Below are positions 1 through 6,249 of a stretch of 13,849 nt of DNA, one piece after another. The notes under the pieces are model-generated. The model saw nothing but the letters and a program-made list of their open reading frames with translations. It ran no database searches and had not been told where the DNA came from. Source of the stretch: an uncultured Veillonella sp. (lineage in GTDB: Bacteria; Bacillota; Negativicutes; Veillonellales; Veillonellaceae); the NCBI GenBank assembly GCA_934183145.1, contig CAKPSA010000023.1, positions 1 through 13,849 of the forward strand, read 5' to 3'. How positions within the stretch are numbered: the stretch's first letter is position 1; every line of letters begins with the position of its first letter. A program made the translations under genes and the position numbers.

Positions 1-30
1 TTGTTACTACCTTTTTGTTTGCTCTAGAAT

Positions 31-1404
31 TTAGTTGTTAGCTTCAGCTGGTTGAAGTTGTTCAAGTTCTGCTTCTTTAGCATCTAATTCTTTTGCACCA
101 AAGTGGGCAAGTACACAGAATGTAATACAAAGAACACATGCTACCAATAAGAGATAGAAACCTGCATTCCAACCAAATTTATCTGCTAAAACACCGAAGA
201 GTGTTGTACCAAGGTTGGCACCTACGATGTAACTCATGAAGCCACGAAGGCCAACAGCAGAGCCTACAGCGAATGGAGGTACAATATCCATAGTTTGTAC
301 AGATGCTAAGAATTGAGGAATGTAGATTAAGCAACCTACGATAGCAGCAAAGAATGTAACCCATAAGAGGGATTCACTTTGCCAATAGCCAAAGATACAG
401 AAGAAGATAATACTTACTGCAATGATTGCTGGAGGCATACGATAACCTTTAAAGAATTTATCGGAAATATAACCTGCAAAAATTGTAGAAGGAATGGCTG
501 CCCATTCGAAGAATAAGAAGGCGATGGACATTTCGGCCTTAGAGAAGCCTTTCACTTGTAATAAGTAAATAGGCAACCATGTAAGCATACCGAAACGAAT
601 CATGTAAACGAATGTATCAACTAGAGACACATACCAAGCATTTTTATTTTTTAATACATATTGTACAAAGATTTGTCTTGTGCTTAGGTGAGGTGCTTCT
701 GCACTTCTATGTGCTTTATGAGATGTATCGGCAATGATTTCACTAGTTGGCGGTAAGCCTTCGCGTTCAGGGCTTTCTTTAATCAAGAAGCAAATAATAA
801 CAGCTACTATAATTGCAATAATTGCAGGAATACCATAGCTGCCTAATTGCCAGTGATCGGTAGTAGTGAAGTATAACGCAGCAGCTACGATTGGTGCTAC
901 GATACCACCACCAAGGTTATGGGAGATATTCCAAATTGCCCCAAAGCGACCACGTTCTTGTTTTGGATACCATTTGGCAAGTGTGATGAAGGATGGGCCT
1001 ACACCAAAGCCTTGGAAGAAACCATTAAGAACTACTAGTACTAAGAAGAAGGCGAGGCTGTCGGCAAAGCTCATAAAAATGTTGATAATTGCACAGCAAA
1101 TAAGACCGAAAGCCATAAATTTTGCAGGGCTTGCTTTGTCAGCAAGACTACTCATGAAGCCTTTGCTTAGACCGTAGGCGATAAGCATACCACTAGATAG
1201 CAAACCGATTTCCGTTTTGCTCATGTGTAAGATATCTGATAAAAAATGAGTTGATAAGGCAAAGTTGTTACGAACGATATAGTACGCTGCGTAACCAATA
1301 AATACACCGGCTAGAGATTGAAATCTATATTTATAATATAGATTCATAATCATGTTCTGTGGAACCGATGGTTTTGCCTCTTTTGGTTGTAGAAATGAAA
1401 ACAT
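31..1404 (-). CDS. OPA-family organophosphate:phosphate antiporter (MFS)
   Basis: Predicted inner-membrane antiporter that brings in a phosphorylated metabolite in exchange for inorganic phosphate; 457 residues with about 12 hydrophobic segments, the usual length for GlpT/UhpT/PgtP. The family marks are visible: Arg45 in YYIVRNNF and Arg270 in YMIRFG match the paired substrate-binding arginines of GlpT and UhpT, WNISHNLGGG (159-167) is the family signature with His162, and Lys81 lies in YGLSKG. The central loop is roughly residues 210-245, and the C-terminal tail is charged. At the TM11 positions that confer sugar-phosphate selectivity in UhpT (Asp388, Lys391) this protein has Val384 and Arg387, which points away from UhpT and toward a phosphoglycerate/PEP-type substrate; that step is inference. 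An AAAGG site lies 8 nt before the ATG. The gene is divergent from pstS. The family is clear, the substrate is not. Confidence 0.9.
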   Translation of the reverse strand: MFSFLQPKEAKPSVPQNMIMNLYYKYRFQSLAGVFIGYAAYYIVRNNFALSTHFLSDILHMSKTEIGLLSSGMLIAYGLSKGFMSSLADKASPAKFMAFGLICCAIINIFMSFADSLAFFLVLVVLNGFFQGFGVGPSFITLAKWYPKQERGRFGAIWNISHNLGGGIVAPIVAAALYFTTTDHWQLGSYGIPAIIAIIVAVIICFLIKESPEREGLPPTSEIIADTSHKAHRSAEAPHLSTRQIFVQYVLKNKNAWYVSLVDTFVYMIRFGMLTWLPIYLLQVKGFSKAEMSIAFLFFEWAAIPSTIFAGYISDKFFKGYRMPPAIIAVSIIFFCIFGYWQSESLLWVTFFAAIVGCLIYIPQFLASVQTMDIVPPFAVGSAVGLRGFMSYIVGANLGTTLFGVLADKFGWNAGFYLLLVACVLCITFCVLAHFGAKELDAKEAELEQLQPAEANN

Positions 1405-1437
1405 AGTTATTACCTTTCTTTCATAATAACCAAATTC

Positions 1438-1495
1438 TAGTGCACTGCTAATACTACCATTTATAGATAATTTATGTAAATGATTAATGGCACTA
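1438..1495. repeat. imperfect inverted repeat in the antiporter-pstS spacer
   Basis: Nested arms can be seen: TAGTGC (1438-1443) with GCACTA (1490-1495), and CATTTA (1458-1463) with TAAATG (1477-1482). It lies just upstream of the antiporter start and would be in its 5' leader or promoter region. It could be an operator or a leader hairpin. No convincing leftward promoter was found, so its role is open. The rest of the 299-base spacer is AT-rich and, apart from the pstS promoter, shows nothing recognisable. Confidence 0.3.
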
Positions 1496-1628
1496 AATTA
1501 AGAGTTAAAACTATAAAATTAATTGATATATGATTATTTTACAGAAAAATGTTATTTATATGTATATAGTAAGTTTCAGATATAGTAATATGTGCAGAAA
1601 TACTGTATTCTATAGGCTCTGAAATTTA

Positions 1629-1658
1629 TTGTAATGAAGATTTATATTTTGGTATAAT
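1629..1658 (+). promoter_or_regulatory. predicted pstS promoter (sigma-70/A type)
   Basis: TTGTAA (1629-1634), an 18-nt spacer, and a perfect TATAAT (1653-1658) preceded by TGG, giving an extended -10 element. The weak -35 with strong extended -10 would suit an activated phosphate-starvation promoter. No clear run of PhoP/PhoB box repeats was recognised by eye. Confidence 0.6.
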
Positions 1659-1703
1659 TATACTAATGCTGAATAGTTCTTAGTTATTTTTAGGAGATTG
1701 TAT

Positions 1704-2594
1704 ATGAAAGGTTTCACTAAACGCGCCATTCTCGCTGCTTGTGTTGGAGCGGCTATGCTTATTACAGTAGGTTGTGGTTCTAATCAAAGTTCCCAATCTA
1801 CTCAACTGACATATAATGGTTCCTCTACATTGGCACCAGTTATTTCTAAGATTGCTACAGATTTTACAGAAAAGAATAAAACCTGGAATCATGCGGATAG
1901 CTCTTTGCCAGATAAAGATATTACTATTTATGTATCATCTGGTGGCTCTGGTACGGGTATCAAGGCTGTTATTGACGGCACTGCTGATTTTGGTTTAGTG
2001 GCACGGGAAGTAAAAGATAGCGAAAAAGCAAAAATCAAAGATTACAATGAAATTAAAGTAGGTATTGATGCCTTAACAATTGCCGTAAATCCTGAAAATC
2101 CTCTATATGCGATTAAGGACAATCTTACTAAAGAAGAAATCATTAAAATCTTCTCTGGAGAGTATAAAACTTGGAATCAAGTAGATCCTTCCTTGCCAAA
2201 TCAAGAAATTATCGTGGTCACACGTGACCTTGGTGGTGGTGCTCATGAAGTGTTCCAACAAAAAATCATGGGTTCTGTAGAGGTAACGAAAGATGCTATC
2301 CAAGCTCCATCCATGGGTGCCCTTGTGAATAAGATCAAAGAGAATAAATATGCTATCGGATATGCTTCTTATGGCATGTTAGGTCAAAATAAAGGCCAAA
2401 TCGTAGCGTTTAAAGTGAATGGTGTAGCTCCAACAGATGAAACGATTACTGATGGTTCTTACATGATCCAACGTCCACTTCTTATCGTAGGTAAAGGTAA
2501 TATGGGCGGCGTAGCAGACGCTTTCACAAAATATTTGAAGTCTGAAGAAGGCCGTAAAGTCATTCATAAAATGGGCTTTGTTCCTGTAAATTAA
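1704..2594 (+). CDS. pstS: phosphate ABC transporter substrate-binding lipoprotein PstS
   Basis: Captures inorganic phosphate outside the cytoplasmic membrane and delivers it to PstCA. The 296-residue protein starts with a lysine/arginine-containing hydrophobic signal ending ITVGC, so Cys24 is the likely lipidation site, followed by a Ser/Gln-rich linker. Typical PstS segments follow: NGSSTLAP (38-45), SGGSGTG (79-85), ADFGLVAREVKDSE (about 95-108), and a C-terminal EEGRKVIHKMGFVPVN. The ATG at 1704 is preferred because AGGAGA lies 6 nt upstream; an in-frame TTG at 1698 would abut that site. One oddity: the usual R-x-x-x-SGT phosphate loop reads R174-DLG-GGA, so the Ser and Thr hydroxyls are absent. 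It is the first gene of the pst cluster and is followed by a terminator. Phosphate as substrate rests on family and on the linked permease genes. Confidence 0.93.
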   Translation: MKGFTKRAILAACVGAAMLITVGCGSNQSSQSTQLTYNGSSTLAPVISKIATDFTEKNKTWNHADSSLPDKDITIYVSSGGSGTGIKAVIDGTADFGLVAREVKDSEKAKIKDYNEIKVGIDALTIAVNPENPLYAIKDNLTKEEIIKIFSGEYKTWNQVDPSLPNQEIIVVTRDLGGGAHEVFQQKIMGSVEVTKDAIQAPSMGALVNKIKENKYAIGYASYGMLGQNKGQIVAFKVNGVAPTDETITDGSYMIQRPLLIVGKGNMGGVADAFTKYLKSEEGRKVIHKMGFVPVN

Positions 2595-2606
2595 TCAGAT
2601 AGAATA

Positions 2607-2633
2607 AAAGCAAGGCTGCGGCCTTGCTTTTTT
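2607..2633 (+). terminator. intrinsic terminator between pstS and pstC
   Basis: A perfect 10-bp stem, AAAGCAAGGC (2607-2616) with GCCTTGCTTT (2621-2630), a TGCG tetraloop, and a run of six T residues (2628-2633). It sits 12 nt after the pstS stop and directly before the pstC ribosome site, so it probably acts as a partial, intra-operon terminator that raises the pstS:pstCAB ratio. Confidence 0.85.
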
Positions 2634-2651
2634 CTTATGAAAGGAGAGTCT

Positions 2652-3533
2652 ATGCATCTATCAGATCGTGTTACATCTGGCATAGTACCGATTATGGCGG
2701 TCTCTGTTCTCGCCTTATATATAGGGCTCGTGCTCTATATGGCGATAGAGGCGTGGCCTGCTTTGTTAGATATGTCTTGGACGAATATTCTAACTGGTAC
2801 AGTCTGGAAGCCTATGGCACAAAGTCCTGTATTAGGGCTTTCCTATATTATTTCTGCTAGCCTCTATGTATCGTTGTTATCTTTGGTATGGGCGTTGCCT
2901 TTGGGGATTGGTACTTCGGTAGGCTTGAGTCTAGGTGTATCACCTCGTATTCGCCAATTTTGTTTATCTACTATAGATATGATTGCCGGCATACCATCAG
3001 TTATCGTTGGTTTTATCGGTCTAGCCGTAGTGGTTCCCGCTATTCAATCGATGTTTTCTTTATCTACTGGTGAATCTATTTTATCGGCTAGTCTCGTATT
3101 AGCTTTTATGATTTTGCCGTATATTGTGACACACTGTACGGAATCCATTGAAACCTATCGTCAGCGCTACGAAGAAACGGCGTTAGGCCTAGGCATATCG
3201 CCGTGGCATACAATGAAAGCTATCATATTACCAAGTGCTAAAGGTTCTATCATTCTTAGTTCTGTCCTAGCTTTCTCTCGTGCTATGGGGGAAACCATGG
3301 CGGTTATGATGGTTGTTGGCAATGCGCCAATCTTGCCTAATCTATTCGGTAAGGCTGAGACTATTCCATCCCTAATTGCCCTTGAAATGGGAAGTGTAGA
3401 GTATAATAGCTTGCATTATAGCGGTTTATATGTGGCTGCTTTAGTATTGCTGATAATCTTGATACTGACTAATGTTCTGGTCTATCTGTATTCTTGGAAA
3501 ACTAGAAAGGACGGCCATCATGAAGTTATCTAA
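2652..3533 (+). CDS. pstC: phosphate ABC transporter permease PstC
   Basis: Membrane-spanning half of the high-affinity phosphate importer, partner of PstA; 293 residues with about six hydrophobic segments. The cytoplasmic EAA loop that docks on the ATPase is seen as EETALGLGISPWHTMKAIILP-like sequence near residues 175-195, followed by the family's SRAMGETMAV segment. The ATG at 2652 is preferred over the in-frame ATG at 2637, because AAGGAGAG (2641-2648) then sits at proper spacing; a 2637 start would place the ribosome site inside the gene. Its 3' end overlaps pstA by 14 nt, which suggests translational coupling. The order pstS-C-A-B is the standard one. Confidence 0.93.
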   Translation: MHLSDRVTSGIVPIMAVSVLALYIGLVLYMAIEAWPALLDMSWTNILTGTVWKPMAQSPVLGLSYIISASLYVSLLSLVWALPLGIGTSVGLSLGVSPRIRQFCLSTIDMIAGIPSVIVGFIGLAVVVPAIQSMFSLSTGESILSASLVLAFMILPYIVTHCTESIETYRQRYEETALGLGISPWHTMKAIILPSAKGSIILSSVLAFSRAMGETMAVMMVVGNAPILPNLFGKAETIPSLIALEMGSVEYNSLHYSGLYVAALVLLIILILTNVLVYLYSWKTRKDGHHEVI

Positions 3534-4341
3534 TCTTGCATTAGCTACTTGGGCTTATGGCAGTCTAGCCCTAGTTATGGCAATCCTCATCGCTGCTTGC
3601 GGCTATATAGTATATCATGGTGGACCATTGATAACACTTGATTTCCTTTTGCTCTATCCAGCGGGCATGCCGCTCGGTGTAGAAGGGGGTATATTTCCAG
3701 CCATAATCGGCAGTATGTTGGAAGGCCTGCTAACGGCTTCGATGGCGGCTATTGTAAGTATTCCTTGTGCTCTTTACATGGTGTATGGCAACATTTCTCA
3801 TTGGAAATCGGAATGCTTTTTATTTATCTTGCGCTGTATGTCTGGACTACCATCGGTATTGATTGGCTTATTTGGGTATAGTGTGCTCATTTTATATTTG
3901 GGCATTGATAAAAGCTTATTGTCTGCGTCGATTACGTTAACGGTAATGGTAATACCTTTTATTACATTGCGTCTTGTGAAAGTATTCTGTGAGTTTCCTC
4001 GAGATACTTATGAGGCAGCTCTCAATATGGGGCTTTCACCAAGTTATATATGGATACATATGGTCATCCCTAGTGCTATGCGAGACGGATTGAGCGCTAT
4101 AGCCCTTGGGGCGGCCTATGCGATGGGGGCCACCGCGCCGATTATGTATACTGGTGCCGTATTATATACGCGGTCCATACCGAATATAACGGATCCATTT
4201 ATGGCGTTGCCCTATCATCTGTACATTTTGGTCAACGAAGGCTATTCAGTAGATTTGGCCTATGCCACAGCCTTCGTGTTGATGGTTATATTACTTTTCA
4301 TTAATATCATTTGTCGCTACATAGGAGGTCGGTCTAGATGA
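3520..4341 (+). CDS. pstA: phosphate ABC transporter permease PstA
   Basis: Second membrane subunit of the phosphate importer; 273 residues with about six hydrophobic helices. The EAA loop is recognisable as YEAALNMGLSPSYIWIHMVIP near residues 165-185, followed by GAAYAMGATAPIM, the PstA counterpart of the PstC GET segment. The start at 3520 is chosen because AAAGGA (3506-3511) lies 8 nt upstream; the longer frame from 3472 has no ribosome site and would extend into pstC. The gene overlaps the pstC end by 14 nt, and its TGA shares bases with the pstB ATG (ATGA), so the three genes look translationally coupled. Confidence 0.92.
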   Translation: MKLSNLALATWAYGSLALVMAILIAACGYIVYHGGPLITLDFLLLYPAGMPLGVEGGIFPAIIGSMLEGLLTASMAAIVSIPCALYMVYGNISHWKSECFLFILRCMSGLPSVLIGLFGYSVLILYLGIDKSLLSASITLTVMVIPFITLRLVKVFCEFPRDTYEAALNMGLSPSYIWIHMVIPSAMRDGLSAIALGAAYAMGATAPIMYTGAVLYTRSIPNITDPFMALPYHLYILVNEGYSVDLAYATAFVLMVILLFINIICRYIGGRSR

Positions 4342-5081
4342 GCACTATATTAGATATTCAAAATATAGAGGTGTCTATTGACGGGCATCCTATTTTGCAA
4401 CACATAACCCTGCCTATTACAGAACATGCTATTACGGCTATTATAGGTCCATCCGGCTGTGGTAAAAGTACATTACTATCTGCCCTTAATGGTAGTTTAA
4501 AGGCACCTAAAAAAGTCACTAATGGACAGATTGTTTACGATGAACTATCTATAGATTCTATGGATCCCCAATTACGTCGTCGCCAAATCGGTCTTATCGG
4601 CCAACAACCAACGGTATTTCCTGGTACCATTGAAGACAATATGTTATTTGCCCTAAATTATTATAAAGAACTCTCTGCTATAGATAGAAAGGCTAAAGCT
4701 ATACAATGCTTAGAGCAGGCAGGATTATATAGCGAAATCAATGGTGATATGAAACGCTTGGCAACCTCTTTGTCTGGTGGGCAGCAACAACGCCTATGTA
4801 TAGCACGAAGTTTGACGGTAGATCCTCGAATAATGCTTTTGGATGAGCCTTGCTCCGCTCTAGATATAAAAAACAGCTTACATATTGAGTCGTTGCTAAC
4901 AGAGTTAAAAGCAAAACAAACGATTGTCATTGTTACGCATAATTTACAACAAGCCCGACGCATTGCAGATTACACTGTGTTTATGGATGGAGGTCGAATT
5001 GTAGAGTGGGGACCTACGGAGCAAATATTCTCTAATCCAAAAGATGCTTTAACTAAGGATTATTTAGCTTTTGGTGGTTAA
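4338..5081 (+). CDS. pstB: phosphate ABC transporter ATPase PstB
   Basis: Cytoplasmic ATPase that powers PstCA. At 247 residues it has the PstB length and all ABC motifs: Walker A GPSGCGKST (37-45), Q-loop around Gln89-Gln90, signature LSGGQQQR (145-152), Walker B IMLLDE with catalytic Glu170, and the switch His201 in VTHNLQQA. AGGAGGT (4323-4329) lies 8 nt upstream of the ATG, which overlaps the pstA stop codon. The residues before the signature (MKRLATSLSGG) lack the common PstB 'K..LH.SALGLSGGQQQR' wording, a mild divergence. No phoU follows, unlike many pst operons. Confidence 0.92.
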   Translation: MSTILDIQNIEVSIDGHPILQHITLPITEHAITAIIGPSGCGKSTLLSALNGSLKAPKKVTNGQIVYDELSIDSMDPQLRRRQIGLIGQQPTVFPGTIEDNMLFALNYYKELSAIDRKAKAIQCLEQAGLYSEINGDMKRLATSLSGGQQQRLCIARSLTVDPRIMLLDEPCSALDIKNSLHIESLLTELKAKQTIVIVTHNLQQARRIADYTVFMDGGRIVEWGPTEQIFSNPKDALTKDYLAFGG

Positions 5082-5099
5082 CAGAAACCCTTATAAACA

Positions 5100-5130
5100 T
5101 ATTAATAATTCTTATATTAATAAATTTTTT
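5100..5130 (+). terminator. possible weak terminator after pstB
   Basis: TATTAATA (5100-5107) can pair with TATTAATA (5115-5122) across a 7-nt loop, followed by AA and six T residues. The stem is entirely A-U, so termination would be weak. It is the only candidate end for the pst transcript before the next promoter. Confidence 0.35.
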
Positions 5131-5138
5131 ATAAAATA

Positions 5139-5167
5139 TTGACAAAAACAGTTTATAATTGTATATT
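5139..5167 (+). promoter_or_regulatory. strong promoter of the candidate small RNA
   Basis: A perfect TTGACA (5139-5144), a 17-nt spacer, and TATATT (5162-5167). Eleven of twelve positions match the housekeeping consensus. No open reading frame with a ribosome site follows before the terminator at 5258-5305, so it appears to drive a non-coding transcript. Confidence 0.75.
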
Positions 5168-5173
5168 ATAGGT

Positions 5174-5305
5174 GACATACTGGCGTGTCATTAAAGGGAC
5201 TGTGAGAGAGTTTAGCCAGACTGACATACGATATAGTTCGAGAGTAACTATATACATAAAAAGGCATGCCGCTGAGAGACGAGAGAAGGGTGGTGTGCCT
5301 TTTTT
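5174..5305 (+). ncRNA. candidate structured small RNA, unrecognised
   Basis: A stretch of about 132 nt is framed by a near-consensus promoter and an intrinsic terminator, with no credible coding frame on the same strand. Three hairpins can be drawn by eye. The first pairs CTGGC (5180-5184) with GCCAG (5215-5219), with inner pairs TAAA/TTTA and ACT/AGT, leaving a GTGAGAG loop. The second is an 8-bp stem, ATATAGTT (5231-5238) with AACTATAT (5246-5253), loop CGAGAGT. The third is the terminator stem, with a 21-nt loop that contains GAGAG twice. The repeated purine loop motif is the most notable trait. The start is inferred from promoter spacing. It is not an obvious leader for the antitoxin gene, since a terminator and a separate promoter intervene. 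I do not recognise it as a known RNA class. Confidence 0.6.
5258..5305 (+). terminator. intrinsic terminator of the candidate small RNA
   Basis: Arms 5258-5270 (AAAAAGGCATGCC) and 5292-5304 (GGTGTGCCTTTTT) form 13 pairs including two G-U wobbles; the loop spans 5271-5291 and six T residues end the transcript. The loop is unusually long and purine-rich (GAGAGACGAGAGAAGGG), so it may have a function beyond termination. Confidence 0.75.
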
Positions 5306-5421
5306 GTATGCCTAATTTGAGTGATGAAATATACAGTATTATGTATTCATAAATCATTTTTATTCTCTAATTTCTAAAATATAAAATTTTGTTAAAATAA
5401 CTTTTCACTGATTTTAAGATA

Positions 5422-5466
5422 TGGACTAAGGCCTCCTTATGTAATACAATGTATTACATAAGGAGG
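5422..5466 (+). promoter_or_regulatory. toxin-antitoxin promoter with central operator palindrome
   Basis: A perfect inverted repeat has 17-bp arms, 5432-5448 and 5450-5466, around a single central A. A promoter fits on top of it: TGGACT (5422-5427), a 17-nt spacer, and TACAAT (5445-5450), so the -10 box spans the centre of symmetry. The right arm ends in AAGGAGG (5460-5466), the ribosome site of the antitoxin gene. This layout fits autorepression by the ribbon-helix-helix antitoxin, alone or in complex with the toxin, as is known for relBE-type operons. Confidence 0.7.
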
Positions 5467-5474
5467 TGCTTTAT

Positions 5475-5696
5475 ATGGCAAATATTTCAGTCCGTTTAAA
5501 TGAACAAGAAGAAGAGTTATTTAAAACATATGCTGAGTTTATGGATGAAACACTTTCTACACTTTTTAAGAAGGCTTTATTAGAAAAGATTGAAGATGAA
5601 TTTGATCTTAAGGTAGGTCAAAAAGCATTAGCAGAATATAAGCAAGATCCTGTTACTTATTCTGTGGCGGAAATGCGTGCAAAATATGGCTTATAA
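5475..5696 (+). CDS. RelB/ParD-like type II antitoxin
   Basis: Small DNA-binding antitoxin expected to neutralise the adjacent RelE-like toxin and repress the operon. The 73-residue protein begins with a beta-strand NISVRLNE (3-10), then two helices (about 10-23 and 27-41), which is a ribbon-helix-helix layout; residues 44-73 form an acidic/basic tail (DLKVGQKALAEYKQDPVTYS) like the toxin-wrapping segment of RelB-type antitoxins. The ATG at 5475 is chosen because AAGGAGG (5460-5466) lies 8 nt upstream; an in-frame GTG at 5466 overlaps that site. It overlaps the toxin gene by 11 nt, so the two are probably translationally coupled. Confidence 0.88.
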   Translation: MANISVRLNEQEEELFKTYAEFMDETLSTLFKKALLEKIEDEFDLKVGQKALAEYKQDPVTYSVAEMRAKYGL

Positions 5697-5952
5697 ACTT
5701 GAGTTTTCTAAACGGTTTGACAAGCAATTTTCTAAATTAGATAAATCAACGCAACGCTATCTTTTTAATTGGCTTATCAAGAATGTAGATAATGTTGTAA
5801 ACCCTAGGTACTCAGGCAAATCATTGACGGGTAATAAGACCGGGCTTTGGCGTTATCGCATTGGTCATTATAGAGTGATTGCTGATATTAATGATGATAG
5901 ATGCATTATTTTAGCGTTAGAAGTTGGACATCGAAAAGATATTTACAAATAG
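5686..5952 (+). CDS. RelE/ParE-superfamily toxin
   Basis: Predicted toxin of 88 residues. It begins YKLEFSKRFDKQFSKLDKS, the usual RelE/YafQ start, and contains the core GLWRYRIGHYRVIADI (53-68) and the C-terminal LEVGHRKDIYK. Arg56, Arg58, Arg63, His82, Arg83 and Tyr87 are the basic/aromatic positions that in RelE-type mRNA interferases contribute to RNA binding and cleavage. By this pattern it is more RelE-like (ribosome-dependent mRNA cleavage) than ParE-like (gyrase poison), but that is inference. The ATG at 5686 lies within the last codons of the antitoxin; a GTG at 5677 is possible but would add only three residues. The gene is intact, with no frameshift. Confidence 0.88.
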   Translation: MAYKLEFSKRFDKQFSKLDKSTQRYLFNWLIKNVDNVVNPRYSGKSLTGNKTGLWRYRIGHYRVIADINDDRCIILALEVGHRKDIYK

Positions 5953-5962
5953 AGGATATACT

Positions 5963-6175
5963 ATGAAATACTTACGTCGTGAACTGAATCAAGTAGAAAA
6001 AGAATACTTAAAACAATTTGGGCAAGACTCTTTGAACCGTGTCGTTCTACACGATCCAAATACAAAGGATAAACAAGAAGTACAAGATACAATTGATATT
6101 CTAAAAGAAGCTATGACAAAAAATAAACCTCTAGAACAAGTTCCAGAGGATATGTGGAAGCTTATTGAGTTTTAA
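5963..6175 (+). CDS. small protein of unknown function, third gene of the TA operon
   Basis: A 70-residue protein that I do not recognise. It starts MKYLRRELNQVEKEYLKQFG and is mostly charged and predicted helical, with a central RVVLHDPNTKD turn and a C-terminal EQVPEDMWKLIEF. No signal peptide, membrane helix or catalytic motif is visible. It lies 10 nt after the toxin stop and has its own ribosome site (AGAGGA, 5951-5956, 6 nt before the ATG), with no promoter or terminator in between, so it should be cotranscribed with the toxin pair. It may modulate the toxin, act as a chaperone for the antitoxin, or be an unrelated passenger; the sequence does not decide. Confidence 0.7.
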   Translation: MKYLRRELNQVEKEYLKQFGQDSLNRVVLHDPNTKDKQEVQDTIDILKEAMTKNKPLEQVPEDMWKLIEF

Positions 6176-6188
6176 GGACTTTGCAGGT

Positions 6189-6245
6189 ATGGCCGTTAAT
6201 CCGGAACAAACTAGAGTAATCTATTTCTTACATACAAATCAATAA
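6189..6245 (+). pseudogene. possible remnant of a ribbon-helix-helix (CopG-type) gene
   Basis: A short frame of 18 codons begins MAVNPEQTRV, which resembles the N-terminal strand of CopG-type proteins (the NPExTRV-type opening), then loses the match and stops. The ribosome site is poor. It may be a decayed antitoxin start next to the intact TA operon, or chance. Confidence 0.2.
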
Positions 6246-6249
6246 AATA

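Noticed and set aside
866..1177. 103-codon rightward open frame opposite the antiporter gene
   Set aside because: It is an antisense shadow of a well-supported membrane transporter; the Pro/Lys-rich product matches nothing recognisable.
5273..5278. CTGAGA in the small RNA as a sign of a TPP riboswitch
   Set aside because: The rest of the TPP aptamer (its second conserved helix and loop) is absent, and the transcript terminates before any coding gene.
5166..5357. 63-codon leftward open frame across the candidate small RNA
   Set aside because: It has no ribosome site, reads antisense through the promoter, hairpins and terminator of the rightward transcript, and shows no domain-like composition.
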